Source of the DNA: Paguma larvata
Taxonomy: Eukaryota > Chordata > Mammalia > Carnivora > Viverridae
Direction of reading: 5' to 3'
Length of the DNA stretch: 64,000 nt
Assembly (NCBI GenBank): GCA_030068075.1
Contig: CM057844.1
Location: forward strand, 15,856,001-15,920,000
Position 1 is the first letter of the stretch. Each line of letters starts with the position of its first letter. The position numbers and the translations under genes are program-made. Of the stretch, positions 34,501 to 46,127 are shown piece after piece. The notes below the pieces were generated by a model. That model made no database searches, was not told where the DNA came from, and worked only from the letters and a program-made list of their open reading frames with translations.

Positions 34501-34900
34501 TATTTCTTATTTTTAAATAAGCATTGCATTCTATGTGGAAGTTCTTTTGGAGAACTCTTAATTATAGTTGACCCCTGACACACAGCTGACATATACAGAT
34601 GCAATGCCATACATTTGTTTTCAAGACAAGAAGTAAGTAACATTTTGGTTTGAATTCACTCAGTTTGGTCAAAGGCCCTGTGTCTGACCTGTGTTGTATT
34701 ACAAATACCAGAGTTTAAATAGCAGATTGGAAATAAGCAAGGGTTGGACAACAATGATAAGGATGAAGAAACAGAACTTGAGTCACTTCAAGCCTGTCAT
34801 TTGATGTGACCACTTGGTATTTATCTGTGTTTAAAATTTAAAACAGTGAAAGAAAGTATGAACTTTGAGGTGTTATATATTTGTTGGGTAAGTCAATTTT

Positions 34901-35075
34901 TATTTTTTATTGGTTATTTATTTTGAGAGACACAGAGAGAGAGAGAGAATCCCAAACAGGCTCCCTGCTGACAGTGCAGAGCCCGATACAGGACTCGATC
35001 CCACTAACCCAGAGACCATGACCTGAGTGGAAATCAAGAGTCAGATGTTTAACCCCCTGAGTCACCCGGGTGTTC
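34901..35075 (-). repeat. Felid CAN-SINE, internally shortened
   Basis: From 'ggttatttattttgagag' to 'gagtcacccgggtgttc', lacking part of the CT/GA region. Target duplication tgggtaagtcaatttt at 34885-34900 and tgggtaagtcaaatttt at 35076-35092, one inserted A. Confidence 0.96.
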
Positions 35076-35094
35076 TGGGTAAGTCAAATTTTAG

Positions 35095-35985
35095 TTCTTA
35101 TATGAATATATTTGTTGTATTTCAGGCTGCTATTTTTTTCCCTTTCTTTTCCCCATTTGTTTTTCAGGTTACTCTCTGAACTGAAATCCACATATCGTTT
35201 CATTTACAACACACTCAAAATCATCCTATCATTTGATAATGTAGTCTCCATAAATCTATGCTAGCCCTGCTGATAGTTGGGACGATTTTCTAAAATGGGG
35301 TTGAAAGCAAGTACTCAACCATTTGACATGTCTTTAAATTACATAAACAGGTTTTTTGTTGTTGCTAATTCTGTAATTTTCTAAATTACTTCTCTTTTCT
35401 GGGATGTTTTTAAATTAAATTAATTTAGAAGCTTTAAAATTGTCTTTGGACGCCACACTATCCCACTAACAAAAAAATGTCTGGCATAACCATATTCCTT
35501 TCCTGATGAAATGAATTGTCCACAAATTAATATGAAGGCTAGAGTAGCAGCTATAGGGTGCAGGGTGTTAGAGGCTGCAAGACTCTACTTTGAATATCAA
35601 ACCTCAAAATTACAAATAAAAATAAACTGCAAATTCATGGCTTTATCAAAAAAAATAAACTTCTCCAGCTATGTGCTTTGTATTATTAAAATGTGTAATT
35701 TTCAAATTCATTATTCATTCTTTGCTAATTGTTTTGCATGTTAAAAGATGGAGTTTCCATGTTCAATACAGAAAACACCATCGAAAAGGCTGATAAAGGT
35801 AAATTCACATTAAGAAAGAATGATGTACATATAAAATCTTCTAGTATTTCAAACACAGTCTTGGGGAGATAAACAGATTTATCATTAGGTAAGGAAGTTC
35901 AGTTGAGTTAGGTTCAAGTCCATAGAGCTACAAATGTTAAGTTAGAATTATTAAGCATATGCCAATAAAAGGCCGATTTCTAAAA
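35095..35985. other. Unassigned AT-rich DNA
   Basis: No gene or recognised repeat; a 77-codon frame at 35511 has no features. Confidence 0.45.
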
Positions 35986-36004
35986 TCAAGCTTTTTATTT
36001 TTTT

Positions 36005-36201
36005 TTATATTTATTTATTTTTGAAAGAGGGAGTGAGTGCAAGCAGGAGAGGGGGAGAGAGGGAGACACAGAATCCAAAGCAGGCTCCAGGCTCAGAGCT
36101 GTTAGCACAGAGCCCGATACAGAACTTGAACCCATGAATCGTGAGATCATGACCTGAGCCTAAGTCAGATGCTTAATCAAACTCCGCCACCCAGGCGCCC
36201 C
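36005..36201 (-). repeat. Felid CAN-SINE, minus strand
   Basis: From 'ttatatttatttatttttga' to 'gccacccaggcgcccc'. Target duplication agctttttattttttt at 35989-36004 and 36203-36218. Confidence 0.96.
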
Positions 36202-36219
36202 TAGCTTTTTATTTTTTTA

Positions 36220-37240
36220 AAGCCAAATGATTGTTTCCAAAATTCTCGCAAGCCACAGAAGGTAACCAAAAACCAGATAAGCTGTGTAGCTTGAGTGTTC
36301 CATTAAACCAAGTTATGAATGACCAGTACCTGGGTAAGGCAGGAGAACAGAGAAATCAAGGAAATGCACAGACCTAGGGCAATGATCTCCATCACACACC
36401 AAAGTTAAAATTTACATCCAAAAAAAGCAGATTAAATTCCCCTGCTGTGCTGAGTTATTCTCTCAAGAAAAATAGAAAACAGTGCTTTCCCAGTTGTTCA
36501 TTTTGACAGATTCCTCCAATAATAATAGTAAGTAATTTGCATGTAATCTAACCCATCTTTAATTAAATTGTTACCCCATTCACTTCCTTAAAGGCCAACT
36601 GTTTCTCCAAACAGATGTGACATAATTAGCAGCTCTAAGCATTGCTTCTCAACAGAGCCAACTGTATTTTTCCTTTTCTACTAGATGCTAAAATTTCCAG
36701 TGGTCTCTTGGAGAAGAGTTAATCTTGTGGAGCAATTGGACAATTTCAGAATATTGTCTCCATCACATCTAGCAAAACAAGATACAATTTATGGAGCATT
36801 GCACTTGATATCATAGTAATGAGAAATCTGTCACTGCAAATATTTTGGAGACTTTTATATTTATACTTGAACACCAAACAGATGAGTATGCTGTATTTCT
36901 CTTTTCTTTCTACTCCTTTCCTCCAGTAACTGGAGAAGGACATTGCCATTTGATTGCTGTTTTATTCATCAATTGCGTTAATTCAAATGTATCCAGAGGG
37001 GTAACTCAAACCAATACCCATTCCCTACATCCCAGCCTATGTTTCCCTATTAGTCACAGTGGGTTGACATGGAGGAAGATGCTGAGTCTCAAGAGTGTTC
37101 TCTGCTAGATCAGAAAAGAGGCAACAGCCTGAAGAAATGGCAAGAGCCCCAGTAGGAACATCCTAGGAGCACAATGCAAAAAGAATTACCAATCGTCCTC
37201 CTCTGGAGAAAAGCCTTGTTTCTTTGTGACAGTAAGAATG
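36220..37240. other. Unassigned DNA
   Basis: No gene or recognised repeat; frames of 67 and 87 codons overlap on opposite strands at 36746-37108 without features. Confidence 0.45.
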
Positions 37241-37260
37241 TCCCAACATCTTCTTTCTTA

Positions 37261-37509
37261 TTTTATTTTATTAAAAATCTTTCTAATGTTTATTAATTTT
37301 TGAGAGAAAGACGGGGAGGGGGTAGCAGTGGAGAGGGAGAGAGAACAAGCAGGGAAGGGGCAGAGAAAGAGGGAGACAGAACCTGAAGCAGGCTCCAGGC
37401 TCTGAGCAGTCAGCACACAGAGTGACTTGGGGTTTCAACTCACAAACCACGAGATCATGACCTGAGCCAAAGTCAGACGCTTAACTGACTGAGCCACACA
37501 CACGCCCCT
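37261..37509 (-). repeat. Felid CAN-SINE, minus strand
   Basis: A long copy with a duplicated GA-rich part (gagagggagagagaac then gggaaggggcagagaaag). Target duplication caacatcttctttctta at 37244-37260 and caatgtcttctttctta at 37510-37526, 15 of 17. Confidence 0.97.
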
Positions 37510-37706
37510 CAATGTCTTCTTTCTTAAGTGAAAAGCTACAAAAGAACACAACTGTTCACCTCTCAGTGCCACACTGGCAATATTAGACATGGGCCTTGGA
37601 GTGAAGGTGATAACAAGGCATCCACTGTCTACACTGGAGCTGGACTGAGAAATATACTTTTCCCATTAAGCTCTTCTGGCAATACCTGATTAAAACTGGG
37701 CCTTTC

Positions 37707-37890
37707 TAATCTTTATTTATTTTTGAGAGATAGAGAGTGCGAGGTGGGGAGGGGCAGAGAAAGAGGCAGACAAAGAATCCATCCAATTTGTGGTGTCAGC
37801 ACAAAGCCCGATGTGGGGCTTGAACCCACAAACTATCATCCCCTGAGCTGAAGCTGGACCCTCAACTGACTGTGCCACCCAGGCACCCCT
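37707..37890 (-). repeat. Felid CAN-SINE, minus strand
   Basis: From 'aatctttatttatttttga' to 'gtgccacccaggcacccct'. Target duplication aaactgggcctttc at 37693-37706 and aaactaggcctttc at 37891-37904, 13 of 14. The body lost about 20 bases near 37783. Confidence 0.97.
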
Positions 37891-38100
37891 AAACTAGGCC
37901 TTTCAAGTGAACTCATTATGTCATTTCAGTCTTCTCCTTATCCCTGCTCCACACTAGAGATGTCGGAAGTGTCATACTGAGTGATGCAGGAAAAATATTA
38001 AGACAAGGGGTGGAAATAGTGACAAAGCCAGTCACATTCTTTTCTCCTCTGCAAGCCTATCACTCAAGTAACTTACAAATTAGTTGAGTGAATAGTGGTA

Positions 38101-38271
38101 GGGGCACCTGGGCGGCTCAGTCGGTTAAGCATCTGACTTCAGCTCAGGTCATGATCTCGCAGTCTGTGAATTTGAGCCCCAAGTGGGAACCTGGAGGCTG
38201 CTTCTGATTCTGTGTCTCCCTCTCTCCCTTCTGTCTCTCAAAAATGAATAAATGTTAAAAAAATAAAAACT
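38101..38271 (+). repeat. Felid CAN-SINE, plus strand
   Basis: Begins 'ggggcacctgggcggctcag' with good tRNA-like head and an AAATGAATAAATG tail. Target duplication aaattagttgagtgaata at 38077-38094 and aaattatttgagtgaata at 38272-38289, 17 of 18. Six bases (gtggta) lie between the left duplication and the SINE start. The middle of the body is deleted. Confidence 0.97.
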
Positions 38272-38349
38272 AAATTATTTGAGTGAATAAAAATTTTACA
38301 TTTGATTTTCCTAGACTTTTAAAATTGAATATTGAATGTTTATTTAAGT

Positions 38350-38665
38350 TATTTAATATTGAAATAAGAAATATACTCCTGTGATTCAAAAATTAAAAAG
38401 TAAAAACAAACGATATGATAAAAAGTCTCTCTCCAATGCCTGATCCTATTAGCCAGGCCCTAACCTCTGATTCTTAAATATTCTTTTTATTACAGTTATG
38501 CATGCTTCCAGAGGTTTTTAGATGAATTTATGACAAATACAAGTATATATCTTTTATTTTAATGGTAGTTACTATCTACACTGTCATTTATAGTTTTAAA
38601 TATTTCTAAAAAGAGACTATTTTACAAATATATGATGACTTATTCAGTGCAATTTATTAAGGAAA
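38350..38665 (-). repeat. Old L1M 3' fragment
   Basis: 'gattcaaaaattaaaaag', 'aaaaagtctctctccaatgc', 'ttatgcatgcttccagaggt' and 'gacaaatacaagtatata' resemble the antisense 3' part of ancient L1M elements. Confidence 0.55.
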
Positions 38666-39042
38666 GGGGAAAATTAATCAATAGAACCTGATAATAAATT
38701 TATGAGAAAAAATAAAGTAACTTTCCTTTCTCTCCATATTCATTCAACAAATTGTTCATGGGATTGTATAGGGTTCAACAGGAAAGAAAAGAGAAGGGAC
38801 AAAAGCTGATATTTTTGAAGATTTATTCTGTTAAGTGCAGTTCATGTACATTCATGTAGCAGAAAAGAGGGTGTCTGCCAGCCCTTCAGGTAAGAGAGAT
38901 GTAAAAGAGCTTGGAGAGAAGAAAGGATGTCAAGGTGGCAATGATGCTGAATTGTGTGTAGGAGGAACACAGAAGGTATCTTGCCAGGAATCTCAGGCAA
39001 AAGAAATTTCATGTGCAGGGTCTCTAAGAAATAAAAGAAATT

Positions 39043-39106
39043 GGGGCACCTGGGTGGCTTAGTCGGTTAAGTGTCTGACCTCGGCTGAGATCATGATCTC
39101 ATGGTC
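39043..39106 (+). repeat. CAN-SINE head only, no A-tail
   Basis: 'ggggcacctgggtggcttag' to 'catgatctcatggtcc' is the first 64 bases of the SINE in sense. The body, CT stretch and A-tail are all absent and the sequence passes straight into unrelated DNA and a MIR. LINE-driven insertion normally keeps the 3' end, so the rest was probably deleted later. Confidence 0.93.
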
Positions 39107-39139
39107 CACAAAGTAGATGCTTAATCTTTACATTAACTA

Positions 39140-39275
39140 TTAACTCCTACTATTTTATTAACTACTTTAATCTTCATATTAACCTGTAAGGTGGGTCTCA
39201 TTCTGTCATTGTCCAGATAGTGGTCAACTCAGGTGACAAAAATGTCACAGCACATAGCTGGTCAGTAGAAGGATC
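39140..39275 (-). repeat. MIR fragment
   Basis: 'aatcttcatattaacctgtaaggtgggtc', 'gtccagatagtggtcaactc' and 'acatagctggtcagtagaagg' follow MIR antisense. The left edge is near the truncated SINE. Confidence 0.65.
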
Positions 39276-39279
39276 ACAT

Positions 39280-40475
39280 ACTCCCTCCTTCTATCCACTG
39301 CTGCCTAGGATTGTGCAAGAGAGGTGATTAGCTTGAGTACAATAGAAGAGGAGATTAAATATGCCCAAGGCTTATGGATTTTCTAGGACTTGGGGAAAGG
39401 AGATGGGAAAATATGAGGCACAAGAATAGACTAAAGTTTAATTTTATAAATCTGTTCTTTCTAGGAATTATCAGCAAAATACCAAAAATATTATCTGGGA
39501 TTGGAGTTTTGTACAGCTCTTCCTGCAAATTTTCTAAGAACTCTGCAAAGATGCATGCCAAACAAAATATTTCCTGCAAGGGTTACAGCATTTGGAGAAT
39601 TACTTGGAACCAACAACGGAGTTACCATTTACCAATCAGCAAAGCTTTGGAAAATTTCTTATCTATGAGAATGCAGTTGTTTAAAGAATAACAAGAACTT
39701 GAAAGGGTACAATGGATAAATGCACTTAGGAAAAAAACTGTATTTAATTAAATGCATATCCATGCGCCAGAAAATAAATAAGCATTTTATTTCCTCCAAA
39801 CAAGGACATATGTATATTAATATCTATGCAAATACAATGAAAGACTTTAAACTGTAAACATGTCCATCTGCCTTGTCAATTGAAAGATGTTAGAAAATTA
39901 ATTTTCAGAAGAATGTATGGCTATTAATACCACCTTTATCATTGACTGTGACAGTGCTGGCAAGAATAAGACACAATTTAAATGTCAGAATAGTTCATGT
40001 CAAGTATTTTTCCTTTCTGGAATACTTTAAGAATATGCATTTTTAATAGTTACACTATCTTTAGATCCTACCCATGACGCACGTTAAATTTTAGCTTTAA
40101 GTTTATATAACGGCATTTTTTTATGCAGTACTCACTATACACATTAAAAATGGAACATAACTTTAGTTGTAAAAATGATATGTGTTAAATACATTTAACT
40201 ATTGATGCAAAGGCATTAACTATAAATTTTATTTTAACCGATTACTTGTTTTTTGGAATTGCATTTCTCATAACATAGAAGAAAGTACCAACCTTAGGAA
40301 AAATAAAATGCATGTGCAATGGCAGCAAGAAAAATCTTAAATATGTATACAGATATATTTTCCCCAAATGGTGGTATATGATGTATAGTGCTGCACTTTT
40401 TAATATCTTTTAAAAAAAGAGACATTTGTAAATACATGTTAAGACCTTAAAACTGCACACTGAAAACCAAAAGCC
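39280..40475. other. Unassigned AT-rich DNA
   Basis: No recognised repeat. A 105-codon plus frame at 39374-39691 overlaps a 74-codon minus frame; neither resembles a known family. Confidence 0.45.
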
Positions 40476-40479
40476 ACTC

Positions 40480-40755
40480 TCAAAGCCTCAGTTTCCTCCT
40501 CTGTAAGCAATAGCTTCCAGGATTGTGGAATGTCTACCGTGTGGGAGTTGAAAACTCTCTCCTGGTGTGATCACTCACTTCTGGGTTGGAATGGCTGTGA
40601 CCTTGACTCAGTAACCTCAGAACTGCCTTGGTCTAGTCTTAGATAGTCACTGAACTCATCTTCTAGCTAAGACCCTTCACTCCCAGAGCCCTGCATTTAT
40701 TTGTAAGGCCCTTTCTGGTTCAGAAATTCTTTGATTCTGCGACTCTCATATTAAT
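40480..40755 (+). repeat. Possible MIR-family fragment
   Basis: 'aaagcctcagtttcctcctctgtaa' (40480-40504) is MIR-like in sense and 'ttgtaaggccctttctgg' near 40700 fits the 3' side of a MIR variant. The 200 bases between are not matched. Confidence 0.45.
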
Positions 40756-41059
40756 CTATCCTTTAAAAATAAATTAGGGGAACCTCAAGTCCACAGGAGA
40801 GTTATGCAGCAGGCCAGAATCATGGCATGAGGCTGTATCCTATGAGCTGTTGCATGGAATTTCCCTTCATCCAGCCTAAAAAATCTAGAGGGCCAAGATT
40901 GCTGTCTAGTAGCTTAGAGTGGACTCTGCAGCCAGCTGGCAAAGACTTCTTTCCAGAGTAGCCACAGGTGGGGAGCTGGGGGGAGGAGTTCAGCATGCCC
41001 TCATGGAAGACATGCTGGAGGTGACCTGGATCCAGCTCACAGCTTCTGATGCAAAGAGC

Positions 41060-41160
41060 AGTGTTGTGTCTTAGCTCCTTCATCAAGTACATGCTGAGTG
41101 CCCCCAATGCATTGGTGCTGGGCACCTGAGGAATCTCAGTGTACAAGACACTGACTGACA
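41060..41160 (-). repeat. Possible L2 trace
   Basis: 'catgctgagtgcccccaatg', 'ggtgctgggcacctgaggaat' and 'acaagacactgac' resemble antisense L2. A 108-codon minus frame at 40820-41146 overlaps it and is treated as chance. Confidence 0.4.
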
Positions 41161-41169
41161 GACTCCCTC

Positions 41170-41635
41170 TCCGTCCAGCTTGACTACAGAGGAGGGTGTT
41201 ACTGAGCCCATAAGGGAAGAAATGAATCTGGAGTTAGAAATTGTGCCACGTGGTTTTGGTTTGGCAGTTGGTCTTTGTTGTCAAAAAGGCATTATCTATC
41301 CCAGGCCATGAATGGAATATGATCTCTGTCTTGTTGGTCCACGCCTCCACACTAGGTTTCTCTGCAGCTGGCTGTGTGAGAAGGGAAGGTGACTGGGAAT
41401 CATTCTCAGGCATACCAAAGGAAGTGTTTGGATGTGAACTGTCAACATTTCTCAGAAATCTTAAAAAGACAATACACAGTGTGGATAAAGGACTGAGGCC
41501 TGAACTTAGCGCAAGAAATCAGGGAGGAAACCCTTCTTACAGGCTACACGAGAAAACAGTGGTGTATTTTATGCTTATTTAATAGAGTAGATGCAAATAT
41601 GAGCACAAATATGAACAGGAATACTAATAACCAAA
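41170..41635. other. Unassigned DNA with a 113-codon frame
   Basis: The plus-strand frame at 41241-41582 is the second longest in the window. It has a hydrophobic N-terminus (VVLVWQLVFVVKK) but no recognised domain and no sign of a gene around it. Confidence 0.4.
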
Positions 41636-41639
41636 ATTT

Positions 41640-41830
41640 GGGGAATGCTCCAGGCACCGCTGTGGACTATTTCAGGCATGATCTCATTTAAGCCTACTAG
41701 CAAGTTAGGAATTACCTCATGAATCCCATGTTGCCGAGGAGGAATCTAAGTCTACTGAAGGGTGAATCACTTGCCATGGGCCATAAAGAGTGACTCCAGG
41801 ACTTGGATTCAGGCCAATGACATCTGAGTA
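41640..41830 (-). repeat. MIR, nearly full length
   Basis: 'aatgctccaggcaccgctgtg', 'atgatctcatttaagcctac', 'gaatcacttgccatgggcca' and 'ggacttggattcaggcc' follow antisense MIR from end to end. Confidence 0.7.
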
Positions 41831-41839
41831 TGGGCTCAT

Positions 41840-42465
41840 AATCACTAGCAAGGGGTGTACGAAAAAAGATGAAGAACAAAGATTTGGTAAAAGTTTACCT
41901 TCTCCAACTGCAAAGAAAGCAATGCCTGTGGACTGTGAATTATTTGTGCATATGGTAACCTCCAGGTATGACTTCTGTGATTCTTATCGTTCTGTAGTTC
42001 CTACAGTCATTGCTCATATCACGGTGGATCTTGCTAAGCTCTAGACTTTCATCAACGCTGTTAGCATCTTAGGCCCATCTGGTTTCTCATGTGTCTTAGT
42101 TATCTTTACAATCTTAGAGACTAAATAGCATATAGAACCCAAATTAATTAAAACATGTGTTGTATTGGCTATAAAATATTTAAATCCTCCAGAGAACAAT
42201 GTATATGGTAAGAAAGTGAATTTAAAGACATCTTAAATGTTCTGCGTACTTCCTTAGACTCTGCTTCTTTGTCTAGCTTCTTTTATACCTCACGGGCTGA
42301 TTTTATAGATGTTTCCAATCAAAGTGACATTTTCCTAAATTAATGAACTGCTAAAAGAATCACCAGAATACCAAATCCAGCTCAAATGTATCATGTAATG
42401 TTTTCTGAATTCCTTTATTAAGTTTCTTACATTATGATTTTCATTAAAAATGTTATCAGCAGGTT
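41840..42465. other. Unassigned DNA
   Basis: No gene recognised; 42240-42340 may be a decayed upstream part of the L2 that follows. Confidence 0.4.
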
Positions 42466-42469
42466 GTTT

Positions 42470-42640
42470 TTAAAAAGTAGAAACACTGAGTGGTCCATCT
42501 AATATCTAACAGACTATAAGTTCAAGGGGAGCAGGGACATGGCCTGTCTCATTTATCAATGTGCTCCTACCACTCAGAACAGTGTGTAACACATATAAGC
42601 ATTTAATATAGATTTTTTTGAGTGAATTAATAAAAATATC
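42470..42640 (+). repeat. L2 3' terminus
   Basis: 'actataagttcaaggggagcagggacatgg' (42511-42540), 'cactcagaacagtgtgtaac' and 'gagtgaattaataaa' are the L2 3' end in sense. Confidence 0.75.
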
Positions 42641-42644
42641 ACTA

Positions 42645-43345
42645 AAAAGAAAACCTTGTGAACCACATAGAAATCTTCACAAATATTTACCTTTAAGTGT
42701 GGTTCCATTTTTACCTAAAACACAGAAAATTAACATACTTATTCCATTATTAGAAATGTAGGAGAGTTAAATACATCTTTTGAAATATTATAATACAGTA
42801 GAGATATTGACACACATACCAAAAAATACAAGATTATACAGCCCAGATACCCTACATTTTATAGAAATATGTTTCTCTTCTATACAGCTTCTTTACCTTT
42901 TCTTCCATGAACATATGACACGGAATACTGGGCATTGATTCTGTATATATTTCTGGCCTCCTAATGACAAAACAAAACAAAACAAATTGCATAATTGTTT
43001 GACTTTCCCTAATGCAACTCTTGCTTAGTATTTTGTCTTCATGTTGTGTCAGTGTTCAACAGGCCAGGTGGATAGATGAGAAGGCATCTATCTCTCCATG
43101 ATGTGTGCAAAAGAAGGAAACAGGAAAATACCATGAAAAAAAGCAATGCTTGTGCTTTCCTCAGAATTGTTATTATTTTGTTCTTTTCTGCCCTTACCTA
43201 AAATATCTTCTAAGTTCCTAAGCTATTGTAGTTCTTACTCGTTAGGGAAGTCATAGTAAAATACATATTTTCTGAATGAAAATCACATGCTGGTTCAAAA
43301 TTAGATGAGCATACAGGTAGGCACAGTAGGCTCCAAAAAACTCAC
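42645..43345. other. Unassigned AT-rich DNA
   Basis: No gene or recognised repeat; a short (ACAAA)n patch at 42968-42985. Confidence 0.45.
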
Positions 43346-43349
43346 GAAT

Positions 43350-43810
43350 ACAATCCATCAGCCCCATGAATTGGATTTTTCTCTTGGGTTTTCAACCCTG
43401 ACAAGGGAGAGCAGAAGGCTTATGGATAATCTGGTCAAATTTTATATGGCATGCACTCAGAAGAATAAAGCAAAAGCCAGAACGTTTGCTTTCCAATGTC
43501 CCATGCTATATTGGGACCCCAGCCACTACACCATGTGGAAAATCAACGGCTAGAACATGAGAAACTATGTGAAGCAGACACAAGCTATCTCAACTGAGAA
43601 CACCTTTGACCAGCCTCCAACTGATCTGAAAACCGACAACACTCTATAAATTGCTCCCACCAGGATTGGGTTAGCCTGACCTAGATCAGTAGAACCACAC
43701 AGCTGAGCCTAGCCAGAATTGCAGCCAGCAGAAACATGAGCTTACATAAAGGGTTATATTTGGCTAGTAAATTTTGGGATAGTGTCTGATGCAGCAAAAG
43801 CTAAGCTATT
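43350..43810 (+). repeat. MLT1-like LTR
   Basis: 'gctgagcctagccagaattg', 'cagaaacatgagcttacata' and 'taaattttgggatagtgtc' through 'gcagcaaaagctaagc' (43701-43805) match the 3' end of MaLR LTRs. The 5' half is diverged. Confidence 0.65.
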
Positions 43811-43864
43811 GCCCATAGGTTAATCGCTATCACAGGATCATATGTCCTTTATAATGCAGCACAA

Positions 43865-44010
43865 ACAGTAACTCTCTTCTTTATTGGATGTAATCTCTAT
43901 GAGGGCAGGGACTTTAGACGACTTTATTTTAGCATGGATCCCCAGCTCTTAGAAGAGTTCATACGTAGCAGTTGCTCAGTAAGTATTTGTCGAGTGAATA
44001 AATGAATCCA
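43865..44010 (+). repeat. L2 3' terminus
   Basis: 'gtaatctctatgagggcagggacttt' (43890-43915), 'ggatccccagctcttag' and 'gctcagtaagtatttgtcgagtgaataaatgaat' are a clear sense L2 tail. Confidence 0.85.
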
Positions 44011-44014
44011 TTTC

Positions 44015-45110
44015 ACAGAATTATTTGGCAGGTTAAACAAAATAGTCTATAAAAAGAATATTTCAATTCTTGGCATTTAGTTTACTATAAGAATAGATTT
44101 TTGTTATCGTAGGCTCTATTATCTACCTAAAAGATAAACAGTGACCAACAAATCAAAAGCTATTCAGAAAGTCATTACCACATAAAAAGACAAATGTGGA
44201 CCATAAGTACTTGTGAAGAATGTGATGTGCTAGACAAGCAAATGAATGCAGTGATTAAAAAGAAAAACTCCCTAATAAATAAGGCTAAATTTCTACAGTT
44301 AATGAGCTTCTTGACTATTTGCTATTTATTAACTGATTTAAAAAATTCATGAGAAGTTCAGATATTTTCCATACTTTGTTTATTCAAAACACAGTCTTTA
44401 TCTTTACCAAGAAAAATACATTATTAATCTTACATTTTTTGATCATTTACACAAGTAATCCTATTAATCACCAATGAATTAAAGTAATGCTTGAATTTAC
44501 ATAAAATCATCTAAAACTATAATCCAACAGCCACAACTGATCCATTTTATGGTCAAATGCATGGTTAAACCTTTTATAATTAATTGGCTTGTAACTGCTG
44601 TGAGCAGCCTTCAAAAACATAGAAAAAAAATAACTTGTTTTTCAGAAAATGCCAAGGATAAGATGTGTAATTTGGATAGTAATTTTCTCCTCAAAACATA
44701 TTTAATAATTGCTGGCAGAATTCTATTCAAAATATTATCTTCTGAATTACTTTCCAAAATTACTTTTAGACAGATGGTATTTACCTAAATCTTCATATAT
44801 TATTTTAAAGTTCAGTAACAAATATCAGATGGATATTTGAAAATATTCAACAATGTGTTTAACAAATTAACAAAATTTAAACATTTTGGTATTAATATAT
44901 AGGCAGTAGTTACATACCAAATAAGATGCAGATTTACCATTTACTTCCAAATATCAACTATTTTTCTACATAGAGTACATGAGCCTTAATAAAAATTTTG
45001 GAAATTTTTCTTTCATTTCCAAGCAATTAAATTCACTAGTATATCTAATATATGTTTATCAGATTCTTCACATATACATACATTATATATAACATTCACT
45101 GCAATCATAG
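44015..45110. other. Unassigned AT-rich DNA
   Basis: No gene or recognised repeat; a 79-codon frame at 44549 has no features. Confidence 0.5.
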
Positions 45111-45133
45111 TAGTCCTTTAAAATTTTATGTCA

Positions 45134-45351
45134 GGGCACCTCAGTCAGTTAAGCTTCGACTCCTGATTTTGGCTCAGGTCATGATCTCTCGATTCAGGAG
45201 ATCAGTCCCCACACTGGGCTCCGCACTGACAGCTTGGAGTCTGCTTGAGATCCTCTCTCTCCCTCTCTTTCCACCCTTGCCCTGCTTGTGTGTGCGCTCT
45301 CTATCTCTCTACCTCAAACTAAATAAATAAACATTAAAAAAGTTAAAAAAT
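45134..45351 (+). repeat. Felid CAN-SINE, exact target duplication, head deletion
   Basis: Begins 'gggcacctcagtcagtt', missing about eight bases (tgggtggc) of the normal head next to the internal promoter A-box. It ends 'aaataaataaacatt'. The target duplication aaaattttatgtca is exact at 45120-45133 and 45352-45365. Confidence 0.97.
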
Positions 45352-45365
45352 AAAATTTTATGTCA

Positions 45366-45900
45366 AGTAGGCTTTTAATATGTTCAAAGTAGTTCAAACC
45401 TGGTACACAGAGATGCCATATAAGCCAGCCTTTTATTTCTTTGACTTATTTCTTCCCTCTATAAAATAAGGACATTATGTCTTCCACAACAATCAGCTTT
45501 ATTATAAAAATTGAGCATGGAGGCTAATATTTAAAGTATTGACAGGAATACACAGGTATTAGATATACCACTGACAAATGACTGTATGACTGTATTTTGT
45601 GGAACATAGGCAAACTTAATCAACACTTTGACTTAGGGTTCATCTACACAGTCTTTCCTTGACCAATTTCCAAGTCACACCAATGGTAGATAGCATTTAA
45701 GAATGCCCTTAACCAATCCCATGCCAAAAAATAGCCTGAGAAGAAAATCTATCTCTACAAATGGCTTTAGGATGTGGTATGTTGACCTGGTCTATCAGCA
45801 TTTCCTCAAGAGGCCCGTAAGACAGAGGGAACTGAGAAAATCATTAGTTATTAATCCTTGCAAAGTTGATTTGCAATGAATTATCCCACATTTTTGGAGG
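45366..45900. other. Unassigned DNA
   Basis: No gene or recognised repeat. Confidence 0.45.
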
Positions 45901-45912
45901 ATAAATTCTCTT

Positions 45913-46127
45913 CATTTATTTTTTAAAGTTTATTTATTTATTTTGAGAGAGAGAGAGAGCACCAGCAAGAGAAGGGTCAAGAGAGATGGAGAGAGAAGAT
46001 CCCATGTAGGCTCTGTGCAGTGAGTGCAGAGCCCAACGTGGGGCTCAATCCCAGGAAAAGGGAGATCATGACCTGAGCTGAAATCAAGAGTCAGATAATA
46101 AATTGAGTGAGCCACACAGGTGCCCCT
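45913..46127 (-). repeat. Felid CAN-SINE, minus strand
   Basis: From 'catttattttttaaagttta' to 'gagccacacaggtgcccc'. Target duplication ataaattctctt exact at 45901-45912 and 46128-46139. Opposite orientation to the SINE at 45134. Confidence 0.97.

Noticed and set aside
31820..39106. Regularly spaced repeats as a CRISPR-like array
   Set aside because: The repeats are 170-250-base SINEs in both orientations at uneven spacing with individual target duplications.
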